64,000 nt of DNA, taken from the NCBI GenBank assembly GCA_049324835.1, contig JBMOMT010000050.1, positions 10,256-74,255 of the forward strand, written 5' to 3'. Of the stretch, positions 1-7,424 are shown piece by piece (positions within the stretch are counted from its first letter, which is position 1; each line of letters opens with the position of its first letter). The notes beneath the pieces were generated by a model, which saw only the letters and a list, made by a program, of their open reading frames with translations, was not told the DNA's origin and did no database searches. Made by a program: the position numbers and the translations under genes. Source of the DNA: JBMOMT01 sp049324835 (lineage in GTDB: Bacteria > Chloroflexota > Anaerolineae > CAYNKW01).

Positions 1-79
1 GTAGCATCGGTTTGGGACGGCTGAGGGTGAGCGGGCGTAATCGCTGTCCTTCACCGGCTGCCAGAATCAAGGCTTTCAT
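1..79 (-). CDS. Sugar nucleotidyltransferase, N-terminal fragment cut by the window edge
   Basis: Reading the minus strand from position 79 gives 26 codons beginning MKALILAAGEG and continuing RLRPLT...PKPM. This is the nucleotide-binding signature of glucose-1-phosphate thymidylyltransferase/mannose-1-phosphate guanylyltransferase family enzymes, which make NDP-sugars from NTP and sugar-1-phosphate in the cytoplasm. An AGGAA ribosome-binding site lies just upstream of the ATG (about positions 85-91). The gene starts 22 bases after the stop of the response regulator gene at 102-800 and is probably cotranscribed with it. The rest lies outside the window, so sugar specificity cannot be judged. 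The family call is firm, because the motif is highly diagnostic even in this short piece. Confidence 0.85.
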   Translation of the reverse strand, partial: MKALILAAGEGQRLRPLTLSRPKPML

Positions 80-101
80 GAGCTGTTCCTACCCTGGGTT
101 A

Positions 102-800
102 TCAGTTGACTGTCAACGGCTCGCGGAAACGATAGCCGATGCCCCACTCGGTGAGGATGTAACGAGGGTTGCTGGGCACGTCTTCCAGCTTTTGTCGTAG
201 ATAACGAATGTAGAGCTTGAGGTAATGCACTTCGTTCGAGTACTCCTCACCCCACACATGGGACAGCAGCACCCGGTGAGGCACCACTTTGCCGGCGTGG
301 TGCACCAGAATAGACAACAGGCGGAATTCGGTGGGTGTCAGATCGATAGGCTCGCCTTTGACCAACACTTCGTGACGGTCGAGATCGATGCTCAGCCCGT
401 TATCCTGATAGCGCGTGACGCGCATGTTGGCCGGTGTTTTGCTGCGCCGCAACAGGGCCTGTACGCGGGCCAGCAGCTCGGCGGTGCCAAAGGGTTTGGT
501 GACATAGTCGTCGGCGCCCAGGCCCAGCCCACGCACGACATCTACTTCTCGACCTTTGGCGGTCAGCATCATGATAGGCACGTCGGACATTTCACGCAGG
601 CGCGTGAGAACCTCCCAGCCATCGATGCCGGGCATCATCACGTCCAGAATCACCAGGTCTGGCTGGACGCTATACGTGCGTTGTAGCCCCTCGCGGCCAT
701 TGGTGGCGGTGAATACCTTAAAGTTGTTACGCTCCAGGCACAATTGTACGATGCGCAACAGGTCTGGGCTATCGTCTATTACCAGGATTTTCTCTTCCAA
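102..800 (-). CDS. OmpR/PhoB-family response regulator (first of a tandem pair)
   Basis: Two-component transcription factor of 232 residues: receiver domain (about 1-120) followed by an OmpR-type winged-helix DNA-binding domain (about 135-230). Receiver residues are visible: acidic pair D9-D10, phospho-acceptor D53 in DLVILD, T80 and K102 in TKPF. I place the start at TTG 800, because GGAGGG lies 4 bases upstream and the protein then matches its neighbour in length and N-terminus. An ATG at 872 would add 24 unrelated residues. No histidine kinase is adjacent, so the partner is unknown. It is closely similar to the regulator at 1041-1739, suggesting tandem duplication. Upstream is an array of 11-bp repeats (937-975) that an OmpR-family protein could bind. 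Confidence 0.93.
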   Translation of the reverse strand: MEEKILVIDDSPDLLRIVQLCLERNNFKVFTATNGREGLQRTYSVQPDLVILDVMMPGIDGWEVLTRLREMSDVPIMMLTAKGREVDVVRGLGLGADDYVTKPFGTAELLARVQALLRRSKTPANMRVTRYQDNGLSIDLDRHEVLVKGEPIDLTPTEFRLLSILVHHAGKVVPHRVLLSHVWGEEYSNEVHYLKLYIRYLRQKLEDVPSNPRYILTEWGIGYRFREPLTVN

Positions 801-920
801 CGTTCCCTCCCAGATGCCCTTGCTGCTTTCTGGCCACTCTAAACCAGAGATGGGCACCCACGATTTTCCCATCGTGCGACATTGTCACGATGCCGTCCTT
901 TCCGGACGGAGACTGCTGTT

Positions 921-926
921 AATATA
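921..926 (-). promoter_or_regulatory. -10 element of the promoter for the response regulator at 102-800
   Basis: On the minus strand TATATT lies 10 bases downstream of the last of four 11-bp repeats. No good -35 hexamer is present; the repeats occupy that position, as expected for a promoter activated by an OmpR/PhoB-type protein. Predicted from sequence only. Confidence 0.5.
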
Positions 927-936
927 ACATACCGAA

Positions 937-975
937 GTTAGACTTGGGTTAGAAAGCTGTTAGAAAAGCGTTAGA
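937..975 (-). promoter_or_regulatory. Four exact 6-bp direct repeats at 11-bp spacing (OmpR/PhoB-like operator)
   Basis: On the plus strand GTTAGA begins at 937, 948, 959 and 970; on the minus (coding) strand this is TCTAAC every 11 bp. Four identical hexamers one helical turn apart, directly upstream of a -10 hexamer, have the architecture of PhoB-box-type operators, where OmpR-family dimers bind head-to-tail. The natural candidates to bind are the two OmpR-type regulators on either side. The binding protein is inferred. Confidence 0.65.
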
Positions 976-984
976 AAGGGCATG

Positions 985-1014
985 AAAAAAAAAAGAACCC
1001 CGCAAGGGGGTTCT
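985..1014 (-). terminator. Rho-independent terminator of the response regulator at 1041-1739
   Basis: The minus-strand transcript reads a GC-rich stem (AGAACCCC pairing with GGGGTTCT, 994-1013, tetraloop-like centre) immediately followed by ten T residues. It lies 27 bases after the stop codon and separates this gene from the promoter of the next regulator. Confidence 0.9.
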
Positions 1015-1040
1015 CTGTCGATTCACACAACCGTGGGGGA

Positions 1041-1739
1041 TCAGCTTTCCTTAAAGCGGTAACCCACTCCCCATTCGGTGAGGATGTAAGCGGGGTTGCT
1101 GGGGTCTTTTTCGATCTTTTGACGCAGATAACGCACATAGAGCTTGAGATAGTTGACCTCGTCGGCGTACTCGGGCCCCCACACCTGGGTGAGCAGAAAA
1201 CGATGCGGCAGCACGCGCCCTTCGTTTTGCACAAAGGTAGAAAGCAGCTTGAACTCGGTGGGGGTGAGGTCTACCTGCTCATCACGCACCGTCACCATAC
1301 GTTTGACAAAATCGACGACCAATTCACCATCGGAATAGATGGGCGGCCGCTTGGTGGCCGAGGCGTCGGCGCGGCGCAGCAGGGCGTTGATGCGGGCCAA
1401 AAGCTCTTTGTTGCCAAAAGGTTTGATAATGTAATCGTCGGCGCCCAATTCCAGGCCTTTGACCACGTCCGATTCCATGCCGCGGGCAGTGAGCATGATG
1501 ATGGGCACGTCCGAGATCTCGCGCAGCCGGCGGCAGGTGGTCCAGCCATCCATGCCGGGCATCATGATGTCCAGAATGACCAGGTCTGGCTGTGAGCTGT
1601 AGGCCTTTTGCAGGCCCTCCACCCCACTGGATGCCACGACCGTCTTGAAGCCCTCCCGTTCCAGATTGATCTGCACGATTTTGGTGAGGTCGATGTCGTC
1701 GTCGATGATGAGCACAGTTTGTTTCAACTCTACCTCCAT
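1041..1739 (-). CDS. OmpR/PhoB-family response regulator (second of a tandem pair)
   Basis: A 232-residue two-component regulator: receiver (about 1-122) plus winged-helix domain (about 138-230). Visible residues are D13/D14, phospho-acceptor D57 in DLVILDIMMPG, T84 and K106. Its C-terminal recognition region (TEFKLL, YLKLYVRYLRQKIE, LTEWGVGYRF) is nearly the same as in the regulator at 102-800, so the two probably recognise similar DNA. The ATG at 1739 is preceded by a weak purine-rich stretch. It has its own sigma70-like promoter at 1849-1877 and its own terminator at 985-1014, so it is a monocistronic unit. No kinase lies beside it. Confidence 0.94.
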   Translation of the reverse strand: MEVELKQTVLIIDDDIDLTKIVQINLEREGFKTVVASSGVEGLQKAYSSQPDLVILDIMMPGMDGWTTCRRLREISDVPIIMLTARGMESDVVKGLELGADDYIIKPFGNKELLARINALLRRADASATKRPPIYSDGELVVDFVKRMVTVRDEQVDLTPTEFKLLSTFVQNEGRVLPHRFLLTQVWGPEYADEVNYLKLYVRYLRQKIEKDPSNPAYILTEWGVGYRFKES

Positions 1740-1848
1740 TGAGTCAATCGGGGAACCTGAGTACGGGCCGGGGTCACACTTGTGCCAACGAGTCGATCAT
1801 CTGAACAAAAAGGCTCTTTCAGACCAGCGAATTTCAGACGATGTAATA

Positions 1849-1877
1849 AGTATAGCATCAATAGAGTGATGCGTCAA
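1849..1877 (-). promoter_or_regulatory. Sigma70-like promoter for the response regulator at 1041-1739
   Basis: Minus strand TTGACG (1872-1877), 17-bp spacer, TATACT (1849-1854). Predicted start near 1842, giving a leader of about 100 nt. Just downstream, TTTCAGAC occurs twice on the plus strand (1817-1824 and 1832-1839), 15 bp apart, a possible regulator site. Confidence 0.75.
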
Positions 1878-1890
1878 GAATCGCATACCG

Positions 1891-1919
1891 TTGCCAGTTT
1901 CTCTTTTCTGTGTTACAAT
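1891..1919 (+). promoter_or_regulatory. Sigma70-like promoter for the operon 1987-6406
   Basis: TTGCCA (1891-1896), 17-bp spacer, TACAAT (1914-1919) preceded by TG. Predicted start near 1926, 60 nt before the ATG. It is divergent from the promoter at 1849-1877. Confidence 0.75.
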
Positions 1920-1986
1920 TGCAGCAACCTGTTTCTCTCAGCGGCATCCGGCCACCAGACGATGCATCACCTCCGAGGAGCACATC

Positions 1987-3039
1987 ATGAAAGTTATCAT
2001 CCCGCTGGCGGGCTTTGGCAAACGGCTCCGCCCTCACACCTACACCAAACCCAAACCGCTGGTCAACGTGGCCGGCAAGGCCGTGTTGGGCCACATCCTG
2101 GACAAACTCGAAGGGCTGAACGTCCAGGAGATCGTTTTTATCGTGGGCTGGCTCGGCGAGCAGATCCAGGAGTACGTCACGGCCAATTACGATTTTAAGG
2201 CCCATTATGTCGAACAAAAAGAGCTGTTGGGTCAGGCCCATGCCATCCGGTTGGCGCGCCAATGGGTAGATGGCGAGGTGCTCATCATTTTCGTCGACAC
2301 CATCTTTGAAGCAGACCTGGCCCCTCTGGCTAGCCTGCCCTCCGATGGCGTCATCTATGTCAAGCAGGTGGATGACCCACGACGCTTTGGTGTGGTCACA
2401 CTCGATGAACAGAACCGGATCCGCCGCTTTGTGGAAAAACCCGAAACGCCCATCTCCAATCTGGCGGTCATCGGTCTCTATTTCGTCCGAGATGCCAACC
2501 TGCTCTTTGCCTGCATCGACGAGTTGATCCAACGGAATATTCAGACCAAGGGCGAATACTTTTTGGCCGACGCATTACAATTGATGGTCGACCGGGGCCA
2601 AAAGTTCAACGCCTGGCCCGTGGACGTTTGGGAAGACTGCGGCACACGCGACGCCGTCTTGCAGACCAACCGCTACCTGCTGGGCAAGGTGGCCCACTCG
2701 GATGGCGCCCACACCGAGAACTCGATCCTCATCCCGCCGGTTTACATCCACCCCTCCGCCAGCGTGGTCAACTCGATCGTCGGGCCGCACGTGCACATCG
2801 GTCGAGACTGTGTGGTGATCGATTCGCTGGTGGGGCCTTTTGTCAGCCTGGCCAAAGGCAGCCAGGTGTGTACGTCGATCGTCAAAGATGCCATCGTCAA
2901 CGAAGAATCACACATCGAAGAGGCCATGATCACCTGGTCGCTGGTGGGGCGCGACGCCCTGGTGCGTGGCGCTTTTGAGCGGCTGAACGTGGGCGATTCG
3001 TCGGAGCTGGATTCCAGCCATCGACTGTTTTCAGGATAG
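1987..3039 (+). CDS. Sugar-1-phosphate nucleotidyltransferase with left-handed beta-helix C-terminus
   Basis: Cytoplasmic enzyme of 350 residues that should join an NTP to a sugar-1-phosphate. The N-terminal signature MKVIIPLAGFGKRLRPHT followed by KPKPLVNVAGK matches RmlA/GlmU-type transferases. Residues 1-240 form the Rossmann-like transferase. From about 255 on, hexapeptide-like repeats (VYIHPSA, SIVGPHVHIG, VVIDSLVG, IVKDAIV) form a left-handed beta-helix, as in bifunctional or regulatory members. I chose ATG 1987 because GAGGAG lies 7 bases upstream; a longer open frame begins at 1891 but would start before the transcription start. It heads a plus-strand operon. Substrate cannot be told from sequence alone; dTDP-glucose or GDP-mannose synthesis are the usual roles. 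A second such enzyme begins at the left window edge. Confidence 0.88.
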   Translation: MKVIIPLAGFGKRLRPHTYTKPKPLVNVAGKAVLGHILDKLEGLNVQEIVFIVGWLGEQIQEYVTANYDFKAHYVEQKELLGQAHAIRLARQWVDGEVLIIFVDTIFEADLAPLASLPSDGVIYVKQVDDPRRFGVVTLDEQNRIRRFVEKPETPISNLAVIGLYFVRDANLLFACIDELIQRNIQTKGEYFLADALQLMVDRGQKFNAWPVDVWEDCGTRDAVLQTNRYLLGKVAHSDGAHTENSILIPPVYIHPSASVVNSIVGPHVHIGRDCVVIDSLVGPFVSLAKGSQVCTSIVKDAIVNEESHIEEAMITWSLVGRDALVRGAFERLNVGDSSELDSSHRLFSG

Positions 3040-3048
3040 GGCTTTTTT

Positions 3049-3327
3049 ATGCCGATCGAATCCGTTCAGGTGAGCTGTCACTCCAGCCACAGTTATGCGC
3101 AGGAGCCGCGAGCCTTTACCTGGCGCGGCCAGCGCCACCGCGTGATGGTTGTGCGACGCGCCTGGCGCACACCCGGCGGCCCTCACTTTTGGGTGCAGAC
3201 CCCAGACGGCGCCCTGGTCGAGCTGGCCTACGACGAGGCAGCGGATCGGTGGTGGCTGTGCGCCAGAGACGATGTTTTACCCGGCAAACGAACTGAAATT
3301 GACGAGGAGGTCAATCGGAATGCGTGA
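3049..3327 (+). CDS. Small conserved-type protein of unknown function (92 aa, DUF6504-like)
   Basis: A 92-residue soluble protein with no signal peptide or membrane segment. The central FTWRGQRHRV and the aromatic-rich end (DRWWLCARDD) suggest a small beta-barrel fold. The pattern resembles proteins annotated as DUF6504, but I cannot confirm this by search. It starts 9 bases after the nucleotidyltransferase stop and its end overlaps the aminotransferase start by 8 bases, so translation is probably coupled within this operon. A weak AGGG precedes the ATG. Function unknown. Confidence 0.7.
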   Translation: MPIESVQVSCHSSHSYAQEPRAFTWRGQRHRVMVVRRAWRTPGGPHFWVQTPDGALVELAYDEAADRWWLCARDDVLPGKRTEIDEEVNRNA

Positions 3328-4483
3328 TTTTGTCTCGAAAAAAGTGGCTGCCATTCCACCTTCGGGCATCCGGCGGTTTTTCGACATCGCCGCCACCATG
3401 GACGACGTCATTTCGTTGGGCATCGGTGAGCCGGATTTCGTCACGCCGGAGCCGATCATCCAGGCCGGTGTGCACTCGTTGAGGGCCGGCGAAACGCACT
3501 ATACCTCCAATTCAGGCATCCTGGAACTGCGCCAGGCCCTCAGCCGTTACCTGGAGCGGCTCTACGGCGTGGCCTATAACCCCGAAACCGAGCTGATCGT
3601 CACCGTGGGAGTTTCCGAGGCGCTCTATCTGACCATGACCGCCATTCTCGATCCCGGCGACGAGGTGATCGTGCCGCAGCCCTGTTTTGTGGCTTACGAG
3701 GCCGAGGTGAGCCTGGCCGGCGGCGTGCCGGTGACCGTGGAAACCCATGCCGGGGATGACTGGCAGCTCACGGTGGCGCAACTGAAAGCGGCCATCACGC
3801 CGCGCACCAAAGCGTTGCTCATCGGCTACCCCAACAACCCCACCGGCGCGGTGATGACCCGCCAGCGACTGATCGACATCGCCCAGGTGGCCATCGAGAA
3901 CGATCTGCTGGTCATCTCGGACGAGATCTATGCCCGGCTGGTGTACGGCCAGGATCACACCTGCCTGCCTGCCCTGCCGGACATGTGGCCGCGCACCATC
4001 CTGCTGCAGGGGTTGTCCAAATCGCACGCCATGACCGGTTGGCGATTGGGCTTTGCCGCTGCTCCGCCCGAAATTCTGAGCGCGATGCGCAAAGTGCACC
4101 AGTATACCATCATGTCGGCGCCCACCACCGCCCAGTACGCCGCCCTGGAGGCGTTGGACAACGGCGAACCGTTCGTCCAACAGATGGTGCAAGAGTACGA
4201 CCGCCGCCGCCAGGTGATGTTCAAGGCGTTCAACAGCATGGGCATGTCCACCGTGGAGCCCAAGGGGGCCTTTTACGTCTTTCCGCGCGTCACCCACCTG
4301 GGCATGAGCGCCGAAGACTTTTGCGAAAAACTGCTGTACGAGGAAAAAGTGGCCGTGGTGCCCGGCGGGGCTTTTGGCCACAGCGGCCAGGATCATGTAC
4401 GCGCCTGTTATGCCACCTCGATGGCCAAGATCGAGGAGGCCATGATACGCATCAGTCGTTTCGTGGAAAAGTATGCCAGATAA
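3320..4483 (+). CDS. PLP-dependent class I/II aminotransferase
   Basis: Fold-type I aminotransferase of 387 residues, the usual length for aspartate/aromatic aminotransferase-like enzymes (subgroup I-gamma). PLP-binding features visible: YPNNPTGA (170-177, with the conserved Asn), SDEIYARL (D201, Y204), Schiff-base lysine K234 in SKSHAMTGWRLGF, and R242 close behind. It transfers amino groups between amino acids and 2-oxo acids in the cytoplasm; the exact donor is not determinable. The ATG at 3320 has a strong GAGGAGGT site 9 bases upstream and overlaps the preceding small gene. An open frame reaching back to 3149 is a shadow of that gene. Confidence 0.93.
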   Translation: MRDFVSKKVAAIPPSGIRRFFDIAATMDDVISLGIGEPDFVTPEPIIQAGVHSLRAGETHYTSNSGILELRQALSRYLERLYGVAYNPETELIVTVGVSEALYLTMTAILDPGDEVIVPQPCFVAYEAEVSLAGGVPVTVETHAGDDWQLTVAQLKAAITPRTKALLIGYPNNPTGAVMTRQRLIDIAQVAIENDLLVISDEIYARLVYGQDHTCLPALPDMWPRTILLQGLSKSHAMTGWRLGFAAAPPEILSAMRKVHQYTIMSAPTTAQYAALEALDNGEPFVQQMVQEYDRRRQVMFKAFNSMGMSTVEPKGAFYVFPRVTHLGMSAEDFCEKLLYEEKVAVVPGGAFGHSGQDHVRACYATSMAKIEEAMIRISRFVEKYAR

Positions 4484-4489
4484 TCGGCT

Positions 4490-5170
4490 GTGGTGATTGT
4501 GACCCGATACAACCTGACAGAGATGAATATCCCTTTCACCGTTCGGCCGATGGTGGTCGACGATGTCCCACAGGTCATGGCCGTGGAAAAGGTCTCCTTT
4601 AGCACCCCCTGGTCGGCCACGGCCTACCGCCACGAACTCACCCAGAACGAGCTTTCCCATTACATCGTCGTGCAACAGCCAACACCGGCCGCCACATCCG
4701 GTGGCCGTGCCTGGCTCGACCGCTGGTTGGGCCGGGTGAGTTTACAACCGGCGACGATGATCGGCTACGGCGGTTTTTGGGTGCTGGGCCAGGAAGCTCA
4801 CATCAGCACCATCGCCGTCCACCCCGATTGGCGCGGGCAGGGGTTGGGTGAGTTGTTGCTGATCAGCATGATCGACCTGGCCGCCACCCTCGACGCCCAG
4901 GAAGTCACGCTCGAAGTGCGGGTTTCCAACCTGGTGGCGCAAAACCTCTACCGCAAATATCTCTTCGAAGAGACCGGCCGCCGCCGCCGCTACTACCGCG
5001 ACAACGACGAAGATGCGCTGGTCATGACCACGCCGGCCATCGACAGCCCCGCCTTCCTGGAGACCTACCGCCAGCGGCGAACGGCCCTGGCCAAACGGTT
5101 GAGAACCTTGTCGACGAAAAACAGCAAAGGAGAACCTCATGGCGCTCATCAAATTCGTGCGCAACTATAA
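4490..5170 (+). CDS. rimI: RimI-like N-alpha-acetyltransferase (GNAT family)
   Basis: GNAT protein of up to 226 residues. The acetyl-CoA binding loop RGQGLG is preceded by ISTIAVHPDW, and the C-terminal half (EVTLEVRVSNLVAQNLYRKY, with F..TGRRRRYYRDN) is the typical end of RimI, which acetylates ribosomal protein S18. The early FSTPWSATAY also fits RimI. It carries an insertion of about 25 residues before the core (roughly 65-90) and a basic C-terminal extension. The start is uncertain: GTG 4490 opens the frame and ATG 4520 is an alternative that begins closer to the domain. The 3' end overlaps the next gene by 32 bases. Confidence 0.8.
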   Translation: MVIVTRYNLTEMNIPFTVRPMVVDDVPQVMAVEKVSFSTPWSATAYRHELTQNELSHYIVVQQPTPAATSGGRAWLDRWLGRVSLQPATMIGYGGFWVLGQEAHISTIAVHPDWRGQGLGELLLISMIDLAATLDAQEVTLEVRVSNLVAQNLYRKYLFEETGRRRRYYRDNDEDALVMTTPAIDSPAFLETYRQRRTALAKRLRTLSTKNSKGEPHGAHQIRAQL

Positions 5171-5774
5171 CGACGAAAGCACCGAAAGAGGCTTCCAGTT
5201 CGAGTTTTACTGCGATCGCTGCGGCACCGGTTACCGCACGCCTTTCAAGACCTCGGCCACCGGCATGATGAGCGAGGCCCTGGACGTGGCCAGCGGGCTG
5301 CTGGGCGGCGTTTTGGGCAGGGTCGCCAACGTGGGCGACCGCATCCACTCGGCGGCGTGGGAAAAGGCTCACGATCACGCCTTTACCGAGGCCGTCGAAG
5401 AGGCCAGGCCCAACTTTTTCCAGTGTCCACGCTGCTCCAAGTGGGTATGCCGCGAGCACTGTCTGAACGAGGCGCGCGGCCTGTGCAAAGATTGCGCCCC
5501 CGATGCCGCCACCGAGTTCGCCGCGGCCCAGGTGGAGGCCGAGATCGAACAGGGCAGAGAGATCATCCGCGAGACGAAATATGTCACCGATAAGGAGCAG
5601 TTCAAGACGGCCATTCGCGCCGCCTGCCCGGCCTGTGGGGCGGCGGTGGGCGGCGGCAAGTTCTGCCCCGAGTGCGGTGCACCACTCAGCCAGGACAGAT
5701 TCTGCACCGAGTGCGGCAGCAAGATCGCGGCCAATGCCAGATTCTGCCCCGAATGTGGCGCCAGGCAGAGTTGA
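5139..5774 (+). CDS. Multi-zinc-ribbon protein
   Basis: A 211-residue soluble protein with several Cys pairs. An N-terminal CDRCG (about 26), CPRC with downstream CREHC and CKDC (about 96-125), a charged helical linker, then three tightly spaced C-terminal CPxCG/CxECG ribbons (roughly 165-211). The C-terminal part looks like DZR/zinc-ribbon modules common in Chloroflexota. The region at 40-70 (MMSEALDVASGLLGGVLGRV) is hydrophobic but too polar for a clear membrane segment. ATG 5139 has AAAGGAG 6 bases upstream, inside the end of rimI. Zinc binding is very likely; the partner (protein or nucleic acid) is unknown. Confidence 0.8.
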   Translation: MALIKFVRNYNDESTERGFQFEFYCDRCGTGYRTPFKTSATGMMSEALDVASGLLGGVLGRVANVGDRIHSAAWEKAHDHAFTEAVEEARPNFFQCPRCSKWVCREHCLNEARGLCKDCAPDAATEFAAAQVEAEIEQGREIIRETKYVTDKEQFKTAIRAACPACGAAVGGGKFCPECGAPLSQDRFCTECGSKIAANARFCPECGARQS

Positions 5775-5794
5775 CCGTAGAGAGGGGGAAAAGG

Positions 5795-6406
5795 GTGTCA
5801 GTAAAAGCAGAACTGGAGGCATTGCATCGACAGATCGCCGCCTGCACCCGATGCATCCTGCACCAATCGCGGGTCAAGGCCGTGCCCGGCGCCGGGCCAC
5901 CAGATGCCCATATCCTGTTCATCGGCGAAGCGCCCGGTTTTCACGAAAACCAACAGGGCCTGCCCTTTGTCGGCGCAGCCGGCAAGTTTCTGGACGAGCT
6001 GTTGGAGCAGATCGACATGCGCCGCGAAGAGGTGTTTATCACCAACGTGGTCAAATGCCGCCCGCCCGGCAACCGCGACCCGGAGCCAGACGAGATCGAG
6101 GCCTGCCGTCCTTACCTCGACCGGCAGATCGAACTGATCCGACCCAAGATGATCATCACCCTGGGGCGCTTTTCCATGGCCCGCTATTTTACCAACGCCA
6201 AAATCTCTCACATCCACGGCCAACCGCGCAAGGTGGAAGGGGTGATCTGTTACCCCATGTATCACCCGGCAGCCGCCTTGCACCAGCCCTCGCTGCGGCG
6301 CACCGTCGAAGATGACATCCTAAAGATACCAGACCTGCTGGCCCAGATCGACGATCTGGCCGATTCCAAACCGCCGGAGCAGGCGGAACAACTGAGCCTG
6401 TTTTAA
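5795..6406 (+). CDS. Family 4 uracil-DNA glycosylase (4Fe-4S)
   Basis: DNA repair enzyme of 203 residues that removes uracil from DNA. Motif 1 GEAPGFHEN (44-52) binds the uracil pocket and motif HPAA (157-160) carries the second catalytic loop. The four cluster cysteines are in place: C17, C20, C88 and C104 (CxxC followed by a distant C-x15-C), the hallmark of family 4 enzymes typical of thermophiles and many GC-rich bacteria. I chose GTG 5795 because a GAGGGGGA site lies 7 bases upstream; an earlier ATG at 5672 falls inside the zinc-ribbon gene. It is the last gene of the plus operon and is followed directly by a terminator. Confidence 0.92.
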   Translation: MSVKAELEALHRQIAACTRCILHQSRVKAVPGAGPPDAHILFIGEAPGFHENQQGLPFVGAAGKFLDELLEQIDMRREEVFITNVVKCRPPGNRDPEPDEIEACRPYLDRQIELIRPKMIITLGRFSMARYFTNAKISHIHGQPRKVEGVICYPMYHPAAALHQPSLRRTVEDDILKIPDLLAQIDDLADSKPPEQAEQLSLF

Positions 6407-6410
6407 ACGC

Positions 6411-6441
6411 AGGGGCGAGTCGATGACTCGCCCCTCTTTTT
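6411..6441 (+). terminator. Rho-independent terminator after the uracil-DNA glycosylase gene
   Basis: Perfect 11-bp stem (6411-6421 pairing with 6425-6435) with a 3-base loop, followed by CTTTTT. It sits between convergent genes and may also stop minus-strand transcripts weakly. Confidence 0.92.
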
Positions 6442-7006
6442 ATACGAACCGCGTTTCCACCACTGCGCCCTTGGGCACCACGCGATACAGAAAAAGGCCC
6501 AGCTCCTCGTCGATGGCGGCCGGCGTCCAGTGCGGCAGGGTGAAGGATCGTGATACCACCCTGGCCCCCGGCGATAGCTCTTGTGCAAGCTTGGGCCAGA
6601 GCTGGCTGTTGGTATGCTGGAGCAAATAAAGCAGCACCACGTCTGCCCCTTGCAGGTCAAAATCGAACAGGTTGCCCCAAACCACCCTGGCTCGATGCTG
6701 CAGTCCCCCCAGGTAGATCAGCCCATTGGCCACCAGACAGCGCAGCGGATCGATCTCGACGCCCACAGCCTGCGCCCGATACAGCCGCGCCGCAGCCATC
6801 ACCAGTCGACCGTCGCCCGCTCCCAGGTCGACCACCCGCTCGCCGGGTTGGATGTCGGCCAGACGCAGCATGGCTTCCCTCGTCCGGCGCGGGGTTGGCG
6901 CCCAGGGTGCGCCCCACAGCACCGCCAGATAAGCCGACAGCCCCAGTAACAGTCCTGCCCCCAGCACCATCTGAACGATCCGTGTGATCAGGTGGGCCTG
7001 GCTCAC
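6440..7006 (-). CDS. Membrane-anchored class I SAM-dependent methyltransferase
   Basis: A 188-residue protein with one N-terminal membrane segment (about 10-30, IVQMVLGAGLLLGLSAYLAVL) followed by a Rossmann methyltransferase domain. SAM-binding motif I is VVDLGAGDGRL (about 58-68), motif II acidic residue in VGVEIDP, and a later DVVLLYLLQ strand. The single-helix anchor plus small methyltransferase resembles the FAM173/ATPSCKMT protein-lysine methyltransferase group, but the substrate is unknown. GTG 7006 overlaps the stop of the upstream gene by 4 bases (GTGA), so it is translationally coupled to the pseudo-receiver and receptor-kinase genes. Confidence 0.8.
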   Translation of the reverse strand: MSQAHLITRIVQMVLGAGLLLGLSAYLAVLWGAPWAPTPRRTREAMLRLADIQPGERVVDLGAGDGRLVMAAARLYRAQAVGVEIDPLRCLVANGLIYLGGLQHRARVVWGNLFDFDLQGADVVLLYLLQHTNSQLWPKLAQELSPGARVVSRSFTLPHWTPAAIDEELGLFLYRVVPKGAVVETRFV

Positions 7007-7404
7007 CCTTTTGCTCCCCGGCGCGCCGCCGCCTCGCGGTGCCGGTCGAGGCAGGCGATCAGCAGCGGCCCCCTTTCGCGGCCAAAGGCCTCGCTGGACA
7101 CCACCACATCCGCGCCGGCCGCACGCGCCGCCTGCAGGCCGTTCGGATCGGCCTGGGGACCAAAAACCAGCACGGCCACCGGATACGGCGCGCTCCGGGC
7201 CGCCTGCACTACCTCGGCGACACGTCCCTCAGCCGCCGAGGTGTCCAGGATGAACAGGCTGGCCCGGCCCTGTTTCAGCGCGCCGATGGCCTTCTCTGGC
7301 GTCGAAACCGTGGCCACGCGAAACCCCAGGCGATTGGCCGCCTCTTCCACCTGCACGGCGAGCAAAATATCGGCGATGAGCGAGAGGGCAATGACGTCGG
7401 GCAT
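7003..7404 (-). CDS. Receiver-like (pseudo-receiver) protein
   Basis: A 133-residue single-domain protein with the alternating strand/helix pattern of CheY receivers: hydrophobic strands at about 5-10, 30-35, 50-55 (SLFILDTS), 75-80 (VAVLVFGP) and 100 (ADVVVSS). The Asp in FILD matches the phospho-acceptor position, but the N-terminal acidic pair and the conserved Lys are missing, so normal phosphorylation is doubtful. I chose ATG 7404 because GGAGAG lies 6 bases upstream. It lies 20 bases after the receptor kinase stop, and probably works as an adaptor for that kinase or the coupled methyltransferase (inference). Confidence 0.65.
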   Translation of the reverse strand: MPDVIALSLIADILLAVQVEEAANRLGFRVATVSTPEKAIGALKQGRASLFILDTSAAEGRVAEVVQAARSAPYPVAVLVFGPQADPNGLQAARAAGADVVVSSEAFGRERGPLLIACLDRHREAAARRGAKG

Positions 7405-7424
7405 GCCATGCTCTCCTGGTGTGA

